Positions 1-7,914 are shown, counted from the first letter of the stretch. The stretch: DNA of 24,716 nucleotides from an uncultured Alphaproteobacteria bacterium (GCA_946625925.1 CAMOTP010000007.1:1-24716); one strand, 5' to 3'. The notes: generated from the letters alone by a model not told the origin. Made by a program: numbers and translations.

Positions 1-35
1 TTTTTTATTGAAATTTCTTGCAATATAAAGACTTT

Positions 36-41
36 TATAAT
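36..41 (+). promoter_or_regulatory. -10 element for the 78-572 gene
   Basis: A TATAAT hexamer sits 36 bases before the ATG at 78. No well-spaced -35 is evident: TTGCAA at 18-23 lies only 12 bases upstream. The T-rich start of the window (1-7) may be the tail of a terminator of a gene outside it. Confidence 0.35.
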
Positions 42-77
42 ACCTTGCACATAAATAATTAACAGAAAGGAAAGAAA

Positions 78-572
78 ATGTCTGATGAAAAAGTAACACC
101 AGAATTGGTTAATGAAATGGCTTGTAATGCAATAGCTTTTCAAAAAAATCCATTAAAAACATGGATTGATGTGAAGGAAATAGATCCAACCTTAACAAAA
201 AGTCATGAAAATGCGTGGAAATACGAAAGTCCTAAGATATTCGTTCTTTATGAAAGTGGCAAGATAGTTTATGACAATAAACTATATTATATGAATGAAC
301 AAACCCGTAATATCCTTTTAAAAACTTTAAAAGATCAAGAGCAAACGGCAAAACGTAAACAATTGGGACATATGATTAGATATACAATTGCCGTGGGTAC
401 AACTGTTATAGCAGTTATAGTAATTGCCCATAGCATAAATAATGCGATAAAATCAAAACAAAGTAAAACAGAACAGCAGACTAAAGAAGTTCAATCAGTT
501 AGAGATTCTGCGTTGAATGCGAACGATACAGTTGCGTTTTGTAGAAAGATATACAAAGATAAAAATAGATAA
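78..572 (+). CDS. Small single-span membrane protein, unknown
   Basis: A 164-aa protein that I do not recognise. The first 95 or so residues are soluble and mixed in charge. Residues about 101-120 form one hydrophobic segment rich in Val, Ile and Ala, flanked by basic residues. The last 40 residues are polar, rich in Lys, Gln and Ser, and possibly helical. There is no N-terminal signal peptide, so it is probably anchored by the internal helix. The start is supported by a strong purine-rich ribosome site (AAAGGAAAG, 66-74) just before the ATG. A short hairpin followed by a T-run ends the gene at 587-605, so it is likely a single-gene transcript. No catalytic motif is visible, and no function is proposed. 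Confidence 0.7.
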   Translation: MSDEKVTPELVNEMACNAIAFQKNPLKTWIDVKEIDPTLTKSHENAWKYESPKIFVLYESGKIVYDNKLYYMNEQTRNILLKTLKDQEQTAKRKQLGHMIRYTIAVGTTVIAVIVIAHSINNAIKSKQSKTEQQTKEVQSVRDSALNANDTVAFCRKIYKDKNR

Positions 573-586
573 GCACTAGTTAAACT

Positions 587-605
587 GCCCAAATGGGCTT
601 TTTAT
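587..605 (+). terminator. Short intrinsic terminator
   Basis: GCCC (587-590), loop AAAT, GGGC (595-598), then a T-rich run. The stem is short, so termination may be partial. The T-run touches the -35 element of the next gene. Confidence 0.5.
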
Positions 606-632
606 TGAAAAAAATATTTCTTGTGATATCAT
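605..632 (+). promoter_or_regulatory. Promoter of the 659-961 gene
   Basis: TTGAAA (605-610), a 16-base spacer, then TATCAT (627-632) preceded by TGA, which makes an extended -10. The leader carries an AAAGGA ribosome site about 6 bases before the ATG at 659. Confidence 0.5.
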
Positions 633-658
633 AAAAAGTAAAAACAAAAGGATTTGAT

Positions 659-961
659 ATGTATGGCGATAGTGTAAAAAAAGAACTTAATGATTTAATT
701 GAAACATACGGTTATTTTGATACTTTTCCAAATGGCGAATTAGCCGGACGTGCTTCTTTGTTGATTGAAAATATGGCTGTGTTCCCAAAGCCTGGTAAGA
801 AAGAAGCCTTCAAGGCGGCAACAGAAAAATTAAATTTATATTTAAAAGAAACAAAGAAAAAAATAAATGGCGAAGAAAAAGAATGTTTTACATTTGAAAG
901 CCGTAATTTGCCAGAATTTAAAGAAGTAGTACGCGAAGTTGTAAAATCGCGCAATAAATAA
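659..961 (+). CDS. Small soluble protein, unknown
   Basis: A 100-aa, strongly charged protein with many Lys and Glu residues and no signal peptide or membrane segment, so it is probably cytoplasmic. It appears largely helical. I do not recognise a family. The start is chosen because AAAGGA lies just upstream and a promoter-like element precedes it. A strong hairpin terminator follows 20 bases after the stop, so the gene is a monocistronic unit between terminators at 587-605 and 981-1005. The opposite-strand open frames over this interval are low-complexity and are not taken as genes. Confidence 0.65.
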   Translation: MYGDSVKKELNDLIETYGYFDTFPNGELAGRASLLIENMAVFPKPGKKEAFKAATEKLNLYLKETKKKINGEEKECFTFESRNLPEFKEVVREVVKSRNK

Positions 962-980
962 ACAAGAAAAAGGATAAAAA

Positions 981-1005
981 AATCGCCCATTTGGGCGATT
1001 TTTTT
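981..1005 (+). terminator. Intrinsic terminator
   Basis: AATCGCCC (981-988), loop ATTT, GGGCGATT (993-1000), then a T-run. The A-run on the left side could let it act on both strands. Confidence 0.85.
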
Positions 1006-1029
1006 ATTGTGAAACACGCTAAACTATAC

Positions 1030-1057
1030 TTGACAATAGGCGAAATGGTATTATATT
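1030..1057 (+). promoter_or_regulatory. Consensus-like promoter of the 1074-2171 gene
   Basis: A perfect TTGACA (1030-1035), a 16-base spacer, then TATATT (1052-1057). The predicted start of transcription is only about 10 bases before the ATG at 1074, so the leader is barely longer than the ribosome site AGAGGG (1063-1068). Confidence 0.6.
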
Positions 1058-1073
1058 TGCGCAGAGGGTTTTT

Positions 1074-2171
1074 ATGAAAATACGTGAAAAAATATTTTGG
1101 GTATTTTTTGCCGGATTGATATTGCAATCCGTTGGTACAGTTGCGCATGATGAATACATAAAATCCAAAGAACAAGATTTGCGCAAAAAAATTGAAAGCA
1201 AAAAAACAGACATGCAACTTATACCATCTCGTGTAAAATCCCAAGAACATGACAGTATCGTCCATTTTAAAGAAGAATCCCCAGAATACCAAGATTTAAC
1301 TCAAAAACGTAAAACCAGGCAAGATTTACAAATTTGTATTGCACAATTGGTTGAAAAATCTATGTCAGAATATTGGATCGAAAATTTTCCTAAATATAAA
1401 TCATACATAGATGCAGCATTTACAACCGCAGAAAAATCTGAACTTAGCCAATATATAGGTGTTGCGCATTTTACACTCAGTTGCGACATAGATACAAATT
1501 ATTATAAAACAATGGATGAAATTTTATATGGACCATATTGGCGTGAATTTGCAAATTTTGCGATAAATACATCGCCAGCGGTCATTGCAAAATATAAATA
1601 TGTTCGCACAGTTGCAGAGCAACAGTTTCCGTATATTTATGTACGCAGTGTTTTTTACCAAGGTGGTAAAATTACCACAGATAATCCAGAATACATTGAA
1701 TCATACCAAGATGCCGAATGGATAAAAAAACAACGCGGACCAATTGACAGTCTAGACAAATACAATCGTATTTTAACAGAATGTGTGAAAACAGGTCGAG
1801 ATTTATTGCGTGCAAAAAGTGTAAAACCATCAAAATATATGTATGATTTTAATCGTTTGCATAATGTATCAAAAATTTTCACTGCAGATATTAATTTCTT
1901 GATTGAAAGTTTGTTTGTTGTGGATTGTGAAAATATCGATTTAAATTCAGCATTATTTAACAAATATAATTCACAGATTTTGCAAAATATCAAACAAATT
2001 ATGACCATTGATACGCAAATTACACGATTAGAATCAAAACATAATGCAGATATAAAACAAATTGAACACTATTTTGAAAATATGACACACGATAAATTAC
2101 AAAATGCTTCACAGGAATTACAGCAATTAAAAATAGAATTATCAGCATATAATAACAAAAAAACAAAATAA
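1074..2171 (+). CDS. Membrane-anchored or secreted coiled-coil protein, unknown
   Basis: A 365-aa protein that I do not recognise. Residues about 6-23 are hydrophobic after a basic start, giving an uncleaved anchor or a signal peptide that would place the rest in the periplasm. A charged helical stretch follows (about 26-60). The middle is a mixed region rich in Tyr, Phe and Asp with few cysteines. The last 75 or so residues look like a coiled coil, rich in Gln, Leu and Lys. The start uses AGAGGG upstream and a TTGACA promoter. The stop is a double TAATAA, and the next 319 bases hold no protein gene but a possible structured RNA. A helix-flanked envelope protein is a fair description; no enzyme motif is seen. 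Confidence 0.7.
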   Translation: MKIREKIFWVFFAGLILQSVGTVAHDEYIKSKEQDLRKKIESKKTDMQLIPSRVKSQEHDSIVHFKEESPEYQDLTQKRKTRQDLQICIAQLVEKSMSEYWIENFPKYKSYIDAAFTTAEKSELSQYIGVAHFTLSCDIDTNYYKTMDEILYGPYWREFANFAINTSPAVIAKYKYVRTVAEQQFPYIYVRSVFYQGGKITTDNPEYIESYQDAEWIKKQRGPIDSLDKYNRILTECVKTGRDLLRAKSVKPSKYMYDFNRLHNVSKIFTADINFLIESLFVVDCENIDLNSALFNKYNSQILQNIKQIMTIDTQITRLESKHNADIKQIEHYFENMTHDKLQNASQELQQLKIELSAYNNKKTK

Positions 2172-2420
2172 TAACCGCCCAAATACCCACAAAGATTAAG
2201 AAATCTTGGGGTTTTGGCTTTATTTTCGAAAGTTTGTGAAAATAAAGACCTTCTTGGGCGGTTCTTGCAACTCCCCAACACTCAGGTTAACGGGGTATTG
2301 CTGGTCTTTATGACCTCAAACCCTTGATAAAATCTTTGGGTTTGCTGCGATGTCATAAGACATAAATATTATGTGATATATATAAATTATTTACCATAGG
2401 TACGTTTTCCGTGCTTTTTT
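2160..2420 (+). ncRNA. Candidate structured RNA in a 319-bp gap
   Basis: No protein gene fits 2172-2490. Instead there are nested inverted repeats. An outer 9-bp stem, AACCGCCCA (2173-2181) with TGGGCGGTT (2255-2263), encloses a hairpin at 2192-2207 and a 10-bp hairpin CTTTATTTTC (2218-2227) with GAAAATAAAG (2238-2247). Further helices are 2267-2270 with 2298-2301, 2317-2323 with 2338-2344, and 2351-2362. TAAAGACC (2243-2250) can pair instead with GGTCTTTA (2303-2310), which would break the 2218-2247 hairpin. A hairpin with a T-run ends the unit at about 2420, and a TATAAT at 2148-2153 could start it. I saw no signature of tmRNA, RNase P RNA, SRP RNA or tRNA. 6S RNA cannot be ruled in or out by eye. 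Strand is inferred from the terminator. Confidence 0.4.
2399..2420 (+). terminator. Intrinsic terminator of the RNA candidate
   Basis: GTACG (2400-2404) pairs with CGTGC (2410-2414) with one wobble pair, followed by six T. It lies upstream of a new promoter, so it closes the preceding transcript rather than the next gene. Confidence 0.55.
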
Positions 2421-2421
2421 A

Positions 2422-2449
2422 TTGCAAAATCAAAAATCTATTCTATAAT
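2422..2449 (+). promoter_or_regulatory. Promoter of the 2491-3165 operon
   Basis: TTGCAA (2422-2427), a 16-base spacer, then a perfect TATAAT (2444-2449). It begins right after the terminator at 2420. Confidence 0.65.
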
Positions 2450-2490
2450 CTTTTGTAATCCGAGAGAGAATAAAACATAAAAGGTAAATA

Positions 2491-2829
2491 ATGAAAAAGA
2501 TAATTTTATTTTCTCTTGCTTTTGGTTTAATTACAAATTCGGCCTTTGCAACATATTATAAAACCAGCACATCAGATTGCAGTGATGCTGCAATGTTGGC
2601 AAGATTGGATTCTGCAACTGCTGAACATCGTGCTGTTATTACAGATGTTACATGTGAATATACTGTGCCAGAGGTAACTCATGTTATTACACCAGCACCA
2701 ATTGTTGTAAAAAAACCTGTTGTTCATCGTTATGTTGTTAAACCACGTCCAGTTGTTGTTGAATATGTGCCAGTTACAGTTATTAGTGTTGAAGAAGAAG
2801 TATGTTCTTGCATAAGTTGTGGTTGTTAA
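2491..2829 (+). CDS. Small secreted protein with a Cys-rich tail
   Basis: A 112-aa protein. Residues 1-20 form a classical signal peptide (basic start, hydrophobic core, NSAFA cleavage site), so the mature part should be in the periplasm or outside. The middle (about 60-100) is Val- and Pro-rich with repeated VV/KP/RP elements, suggesting an extended, stiff strand. The C-terminus ends in the cluster CSCISCGC, which could bind metal or form disulfides. AAAGGT just before the ATG supports the start. The next gene begins 9 bases after the stop, so the two are probably co-transcribed. I do not recognise a family. Confidence 0.75.
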   Translation: MKKIILFSLAFGLITNSAFATYYKTSTSDCSDAAMLARLDSATAEHRAVITDVTCEYTVPEVTHVITPAPIVVKKPVVHRYVVKPRPVVVEYVPVTVISVEEEVCSCISCGC

Positions 2830-2838
2830 GGTCAGTTT

Positions 2839-3165
2839 ATGAAAGAACAAAGACGCACTGTTGTTGAGGAACGGCAAAAAACAATTGATTTTGTGAAGAA
2901 ACATCGTGATTCTTGTGTTGTTTCGGATAATATGTGTAAGTTATCTTGCCAAAATGTAGAAATAATAAAATCATTTTGCAAAATAACTGACAGATATATA
3001 TCTCGTAAAGACGAATATGGTAATGTATACAACTATTTTTCGATACACAGTTATCAAGATGGTGTATTAACAATAACAACAGCGGTATTGTCGGATTCTG
3101 TTGCGGCAGAAATAGAAAACCTTTATAATTATGCCGCGACCAGCAAAAATGTAAAAACACGATAA
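2839..3165 (+). CDS. Small Cys-containing protein, second gene of operon
   Basis: A 108-aa protein with no signal peptide or membrane helix, so probably cytoplasmic. The first 24 residues are charged and helical. Four cysteines lie at 26, 33, 37 and 47 (C-x6-C-x3-C-x9-C), followed by an aromatic-rich segment around residues 50-70. The ribosome site AAGGT overlaps the stop of the upstream gene, which suggests translational coupling with the secreted protein before it. The stop is a double TAATAA, and a strong terminator follows. No known family is recognised. The cysteine spacing loosely resembles that in the large secreted proteins further on, but this may be chance. Confidence 0.65.
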   Translation: MKEQRRTVVEERQKTIDFVKKHRDSCVVSDNMCKLSCQNVEIIKSFCKITDRYISRKDEYGNVYNYFSIHSYQDGVLTITTAVLSDSVAAEIENLYNYAATSKNVKTR

Positions 3166-3174
3166 TAAATAAAA

Positions 3175-3202
3175 AAATACCGGCTATTGCCGGTATTTTT
3201 TT
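3175..3202 (+). terminator. Strong intrinsic terminator
   Basis: AAATACCGGC (3175-3184), loop TATT, GCCGGTATTT (3189-3198), then a T-run to 3202. The left A-run makes it potentially bidirectional. Confidence 0.9.
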
Positions 3203-3249
3203 ACAAAATAATGGGATGTTTTGATACAACATAAAATTAGTTAAAAATG

Positions 3250-3263
3250 CCGGTAAATACCGG
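3250..3263 (+). promoter_or_regulatory. Operator-like palindrome upstream of ppdK
   Basis: A perfect inverted repeat, CCGGTA-AA-TACCGG, 46 bases upstream of the ppdK -35 element. It has no T-run after it, so it is not a terminator. It shares the TACCGG/CCGGTA core with the terminator at 3175-3202, so it could also be a decayed copy of that hairpin. Confidence 0.3.
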
Positions 3264-3308
3264 TTGAAAAACAATAAAAATAAAACAAAGATTTTGCAAA
3301 AAAATTGC

Positions 3309-3337
3309 TTGCAAAATGCCGGCTTTACTTGCATAAT
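3309..3337 (+). promoter_or_regulatory. ppdK promoter
   Basis: TTGCAA (3309-3314), a 17-base spacer, then CATAAT (3332-3337). The leader to the ATG at 3374 is about 30 bases and carries AAGGAG (3363-3368). Confidence 0.6.
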
Positions 3338-3373
3338 CTTTTGGCAAAAATAATCAACATTAAAGGAGTAACC

Positions 3374-6034
3374 ATGAGTCAAAAATGGGTTTATACTTTC
3401 GGTAACGGTTCTGCCGAAGGTCGTGCTGATATGCGCAATTTGCTGGGTGGCAAAGGTGCAAATTTGGCTGAAATGAACTTGGTTGGGTTGCCTGTGCCTG
3501 CTGGTTTCACAGTAACAACCGAAGTTTGCACATATTATTATGAAAATGGAAATACTTATCCATCCGATTTGATGGACCAAGTACGTGCCGGTATTGCACA
3601 TATTGAAAACATAATGGGCAAAAAATTTGCAGATATGGAAAATCCTTTGTTGGTATCTGTGCGTTCTGGTGCTCGTGTTTCTATGCCAGGTATGATGGAT
3701 ACAGTTTTGAATTTGGGTTTGAATGATGAAACAGTCAAAGCATTAGCAAAACATTCTGGTAATGAAAGATTTGCGTATGATTCTTATCGTCGTTTTATTA
3801 TGATGTTTTCTGACGTTGTGTTGGGCGCAGATATTAATCTGTTCGAACACAAATTAGAAGAAATGAAAGAATCCAAGGGTTATAAAGTTGATACAGAATT
3901 GACAGCCAACGATTTGAAAGAATTGGTTGAACAATTCAAAACAATTGGCAATGAAATTGGTAAAGTATTTCCTCAGGATCCATGGGAACAATTAAAATTG
4001 GGTATCGGTGCTGTGTTTGGTTCTTGGATGTCTAAAAAGGCAATTACATACCGTAAATTGAATAACATCCCAGGTGATTGGGGAACCGCTGTTAATGTTC
4101 AAGCAATGGTGTTTGGAAATTCCGGTGATGATTCTGCAACTGGTGTATGTTTTTCGCGTGACCCTGCAACCGGTGAAAACAAATATTACGGTGAATATTT
4201 GATTAATGCCCAAGGTGAAGACGTGGTGGCTGGTATTCGTACCCCACAACCAATGAGCAAAGATGATTCTGGACGTGTATCTTTGGAAGAAGCAATGCCA
4301 AATGTTTATCGTGAGTTATGCGATGTACGTGAAAAATTGGAAAAGCATTACAAAGACATGCAAGATATGGAATTCACAATTGAACATGGAAAATTGTGGA
4401 TGTTGCAATGCCGTAACGGTAAACGTACTGCTGCTGCTGCTGTCCGTATGGCTGTTGAAATGGTGAACGAAGGTTTGTTGACCAAAGAAGAAGCAATCTT
4501 GCGCGTTGGTGCTGATCAATTAAACCACTTATTGCATCCAATGTTGGATCCAAAGGCGGAAAAGAAAATTATCGCAATCGGTTTACCTGCATCCCCAGGT
4601 GCCGCTGTGGGTCAGGCTGTGTTTAATGCCGAAGATGCTGAAAAATGGGCATCCGAAGGCAAGAAAGTTATGTTAATCCGCTTGGAAACATCACCAGAAG
4701 ATATTGCTGGTATGAATGCTGCCCAGGGTGTGATTACTGCACGTGGTGGCATGACATCACATGCGGCTGTGGTTGCACGTGGTATGGGAACACCATGCGT
4801 ATCTGGATCCACAGAAATCAAAATTGATTATGCATCTAAAACAATGACATGTGCATGCGGTGTTGTAATCCACGAAGGCGATTGGGTATCTATTGATGGT
4901 GCACGCGGTGAAATTATCGAAGGTGCAATCCCAACCGTATCTGCACAATTGACAGGTAATTTTGGAACATTGATGCAATGGGTTGATGAAATCAAAGATT
5001 TGGCGGTAAAGGCAAACGCAGAAACACCAAAAGATGCAAAACAAGCACGTGATTTTGGCGCCCAAGGTATTGGTTTGGCTCGTACAGAACATATGTTCTT
5101 TGACCCATCTCGTATCCAAGATATGCGTGAAATGATTTTGGCTGATGACGAAGCCGGTCGTCGTGCTGCATTGGATAAATTGTTGCCATATCAAAAAGCA
5201 GACTTTATCGAATTGTTCAAAATCATGGATGGTCTGCCAGTAACAGTTCGTTTGATTGACCCACCACTACACGAATTCTTGCCACACACAGAACCAGAAA
5301 TGCAAGAATTGGCAAATCATATTGGTAAATCTTTGGAATTTGTGAAAGCACGTTCCGAAGCATTGCGTGAATCAAATCCAATGTTGGGTCATCGTGGTTG
5401 CAGATTGGCAATTACATATCCCGAAATTTGTGAAATGCAAACACGTGCAATTTTGTCTGCTGCAATTGAATGCAAAAAAGCAGGTGTCAAAGTATTTCCA
5501 GAAATCGAGGTTCCACTTGTTGGTTCCAAGAAAGAAGTTGATATCGTTAAAACAGTCATTGATGCCACAGCCCAGGCATTGTTTGCCGAAGTCGGCGAAA
5601 CAGTCGATTACACAGTCGGTTCAATGATTGAATTGCCACGTGCTGCAGTTTTGGCTGACGAAATCGCAGAAAGTTGTGAATTCTTTGAATTTGGAACAAA
5701 CGATTTAACACAAACAACATTGGGTATGTCTCGTGACGATACAGGTAAAATCTTGGATGAATATCGTGCACGTGGTGTTTATGTTGCTGATCCATTTGCA
5801 TCTGTTGACCAACTGGGTGTTGGTTTGTTAATCAAAGATGCTGTGGCCAAGGCACGTAAAACCAAAGGCGACAAAATTCATCTGGGCGTTTGTGGTGAAC
5901 ATGGTGGTGATCCTGCATCTATCGAATTCTTCCATAATTGCGGATTTAATTCGGTATCATGCAGTCCGTTCCGTGTGCCAATCGCACGTTTGGCAGCAGC
6001 CCAGGCAGCTGTTAAATTCCCACGCAAAAAATAA
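3374..6034 (+). CDS. ppdK: Pyruvate, phosphate dikinase
   Basis: An 886-aa enzyme that interconverts pyruvate, ATP and phosphate with PEP, AMP and pyrophosphate. It works in the cytoplasm as a reversible step of glycolysis and gluconeogenesis. The N-terminal nucleotide-binding part has GGKGANLAEM and SVRSGARVSMPGMMDT. The swivelling phosphohistidine domain has GGMTSHAAVVARG with the phosphorylated His at residue 463. The C-terminal PEP/pyruvate barrel has GLARTEHMFF, FGTNDLTQTTLG and GVCGEHGGDP with the catalytic Cys at 840. Length and spacing match the family. The start is MSQKWVYTFGNG, preceded by AAGGAG; an in-frame TTG further up (3305) overlaps the promoter and is not used. The gene stands alone, with its own promoter and a strong terminator. 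Identity is near certain. Confidence 0.97.
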   Translation: MSQKWVYTFGNGSAEGRADMRNLLGGKGANLAEMNLVGLPVPAGFTVTTEVCTYYYENGNTYPSDLMDQVRAGIAHIENIMGKKFADMENPLLVSVRSGARVSMPGMMDTVLNLGLNDETVKALAKHSGNERFAYDSYRRFIMMFSDVVLGADINLFEHKLEEMKESKGYKVDTELTANDLKELVEQFKTIGNEIGKVFPQDPWEQLKLGIGAVFGSWMSKKAITYRKLNNIPGDWGTAVNVQAMVFGNSGDDSATGVCFSRDPATGENKYYGEYLINAQGEDVVAGIRTPQPMSKDDSGRVSLEEAMPNVYRELCDVREKLEKHYKDMQDMEFTIEHGKLWMLQCRNGKRTAAAAVRMAVEMVNEGLLTKEEAILRVGADQLNHLLHPMLDPKAEKKIIAIGLPASPGAAVGQAVFNAEDAEKWASEGKKVMLIRLETSPEDIAGMNAAQGVITARGGMTSHAAVVARGMGTPCVSGSTEIKIDYASKTMTCACGVVIHEGDWVSIDGARGEIIEGAIPTVSAQLTGNFGTLMQWVDEIKDLAVKANAETPKDAKQARDFGAQGIGLARTEHMFFDPSRIQDMREMILADDEAGRRAALDKLLPYQKADFIELFKIMDGLPVTVRLIDPPLHEFLPHTEPEMQELANHIGKSLEFVKARSEALRESNPMLGHRGCRLAITYPEICEMQTRAILSAAIECKKAGVKVFPEIEVPLVGSKKEVDIVKTVIDATAQALFAEVGETVDYTVGSMIELPRAAVLADEIAESCEFFEFGTNDLTQTTLGMSRDDTGKILDEYRARGVYVADPFASVDQLGVGLLIKDAVAKARKTKGDKIHLGVCGEHGGDPASIEFFHNCGFNSVSCSPFRVPIARLAAAQAAVKFPRKK

Positions 6035-6060
6035 AATTGCGCTGGAAAGAAATAAAAAAA

Positions 6061-6085
6061 ACTCTCACGTTTGTGAGAGTTTTTT
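6061..6085 (+). terminator. ppdK terminator
   Basis: ACTCTCAC (6061-6068), loop GTTT, GTGAGAGT (6073-6080), then a T-run that runs directly into the promoter of the next gene. An A-run precedes it, so it may work on both strands. Confidence 0.9.
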
Positions 6086-6093
6086 GTTATAAT
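6085..6093 (+). promoter_or_regulatory. Extended -10 promoter of the ABC exporter
   Basis: TGT followed directly by TATAAT (6088-6093), with no clear -35. It starts at the last base of the ppdK terminator T-run. The leader holds GAAAGGA (6115-6121) before the ATG at 6130. Confidence 0.55.
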
Positions 6094-6129
6094 ATAAATT
6101 ACGAAAATACACGCGAAAGGAATCCTAAT

Positions 6130-7908
6130 ATGTCAAAAACACAAATTTTGCCAACATCACTTTGGAAATTTTATATCAAATACGCTATCAAAGATTATAA
6201 ATTTTTACTAATTTGTTGGATGATTGCGTTGTTAGTGATGTTTTCGGGTGGTGTGATTTGGCCAAATTTTCAACGTTGGGTTGTTGCATTGTTTGAGAAT
6301 CCAATTCCCGATGGCATGACTTTTATTCAATATGCAATGCCGACAATTATACTAATAACTGTGTTGAATATGTCGATGACATTGGGCGAGTTAACTTGTC
6401 AAACACTTGACTCTCATTTATGGCCAAGAATTTCCAATCGAATATCAGAAACATTAACAACATACACACATCGGCAATCCATGAATTTTTGGACTGAAAA
6501 AATGTCTGGTTCAATAAATTCGCAGATAAATTATATCACCGAAGGAATGACACTGGGGATTACTGAATTGTGGCGCTGTGTTGGACGTTTAGGTGTAATT
6601 TTGGTGAACGGTGCATTATTACTGGCTATCAACAAATACGTTGCGTATTTGTTTGTATTTGCGTTGGGGTTCAGAATAATATACGCATGGCGTATGCGTG
6701 GTCGTGTTAAAAGAGCCAGTGAAGAGGCATCTGGTGCAAGAAGTTCGTTGACAGGAAAATTAGTTGACAGTTTTTCTAATTATTCAATTGTGAAATCATT
6801 TGCTGGTACTGAAAAAGAACGCAAAATCTTGGATAAACCACGTCAAAAGCATGTGCAAACACAAATGTATTCGCGTTATACTATGCGTTTATTTTGGGCT
6901 TTTCCTGGGTTGTTGTGGGATTTATTGTTTGGTCTAACAATTTTATTCTGTTGCATTTTATATCAACGTGGTGAAATAGCAGTTTCGGAAATCATATTTA
7001 CAATATCTGTTTATTTAGAGGTAATGAATGCGGTTGGAATGTTAATAAACAGATTTCCCGAAATTATAGATAAATTGGCGGCTGCAAAAAAAGCATATCG
7101 TGATTTGGTGGTGCCTTTGGATATTGTGGATAAAAACGATGCTAAACCATTGCGTGTTAACCTTGGGTGTATTGAATTCCAAAATGTATATTTCAAATAT
7201 AAAAACAAAAATAAAAATGTTTTAAAAGATGTTTCTTTGACGATAAATCCGGGGGAACGTGTTGGAATTGTCGGACTGTCTGGTGCTGGTAAAACAACAT
7301 TGGTGAATTTATTGATGCGTTTTTATGAACCGACACAAGGGACAATTTTAATAGACGGTCAAAATATACAAAATGTAAAACAGGATTCTTTGCGTGAAAA
7401 TATTTCGTATATTCCCCAAGACCCAACAATGTTTAACAGAACGATTGGCGACAATATTGGATACGGTAAAACAAATTCGTCCAAGTCAGATATAAAACGT
7501 GCGGCAAAATTTGCGGCCGCGGATAAATTTATTATGGATACCGAAAAAGGTTATGATTCTTTGGTTGGTGATAGGGGGGTTCAATTATCTGGTGGTCAGC
7601 GCCAGCGAATCGCAATCGCGCGTGCATTCTTGAAAAATGCCCCGATATTGATATTGGACGAGGCGACATCTGCTCTGGATTCCGAAACCGAGGTTGCAAT
7701 CCAAAAAGCATTTGATAAATTGTCGGCAGGTCATACAACATTGGTTGTTGCACATCGTTTGTCGACATTGCGTAATATGGACAGAATCATTGTCTTGGAT
7801 AAAGGGCGCGTTATTGAATCTGGAACGCATAATTCTTTGTTGCGCAAGAAAGGCTTGTATGCAAGGTTATGGAATATGCAATCAGGTGGATTTTTGCAAG
7901 ATAAATAA
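6130..7908 (+). CDS. ABC exporter, fused membrane and ATPase domains (MsbA-like)
   Basis: A 592-aa half-transporter that would work as a homodimer in the inner membrane. The N-terminal 330 or so residues contain about six membrane helices. The ATPase domain follows: Walker A GLSGAGKTT (from 382, Lys 388), Q-loop region YIPQDPTMF, signature LSGGQ (from 486), Walker B ILILDEATSALD (Asp 510, Glu 511) and the switch His 542 in VVAHRLS. All catalytic residues are intact. This is the type I exporter class that includes MsbA and multidrug or peptide exporters; the substrate cannot be told from sequence. The start has GAAAGGA 8 bases upstream; the in-frame codons before it overlap the terminator and promoter. 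It is flanked by its own promoter and is not obviously in an operon. Confidence 0.92.
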   Translation: MSKTQILPTSLWKFYIKYAIKDYKFLLICWMIALLVMFSGGVIWPNFQRWVVALFENPIPDGMTFIQYAMPTIILITVLNMSMTLGELTCQTLDSHLWPRISNRISETLTTYTHRQSMNFWTEKMSGSINSQINYITEGMTLGITELWRCVGRLGVILVNGALLLAINKYVAYLFVFALGFRIIYAWRMRGRVKRASEEASGARSSLTGKLVDSFSNYSIVKSFAGTEKERKILDKPRQKHVQTQMYSRYTMRLFWAFPGLLWDLLFGLTILFCCILYQRGEIAVSEIIFTISVYLEVMNAVGMLINRFPEIIDKLAAAKKAYRDLVVPLDIVDKNDAKPLRVNLGCIEFQNVYFKYKNKNKNVLKDVSLTINPGERVGIVGLSGAGKTTLVNLLMRFYEPTQGTILIDGQNIQNVKQDSLRENISYIPQDPTMFNRTIGDNIGYGKTNSSKSDIKRAAKFAAADKFIMDTEKGYDSLVGDRGVQLSGGQRQRIAIARAFLKNAPILILDEATSALDSETEVAIQKAFDKLSAGHTTLVVAHRLSTLRNMDRIIVLDKGRVIESGTHNSLLRKKGLYARLWNMQSGGFLQDK

Positions 7909-7914
7909 ATTTTA

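Noticed and set aside
2172..2490. tmRNA, SRP RNA, RNase P RNA or tRNA in the gap
   Set aside because: I looked for the T-loop GGTTCGA with CCA end, the SRP tetraloop region and the RNase P core strings and found none.
3305..3373. Upstream TTG start for ppdK
   Set aside because: It would put the promoter -10 and the AAGGAG site inside the coding region, and the extra 23 residues do not match the family.
2837..3601. Long open frame on the minus strand (254 codons)
   Set aside because: It runs across three annotated units, a terminator and the ppdK start. Its composition is Cys-, Phe- and His-heavy, as expected of an antisense shadow in AT-rich DNA.
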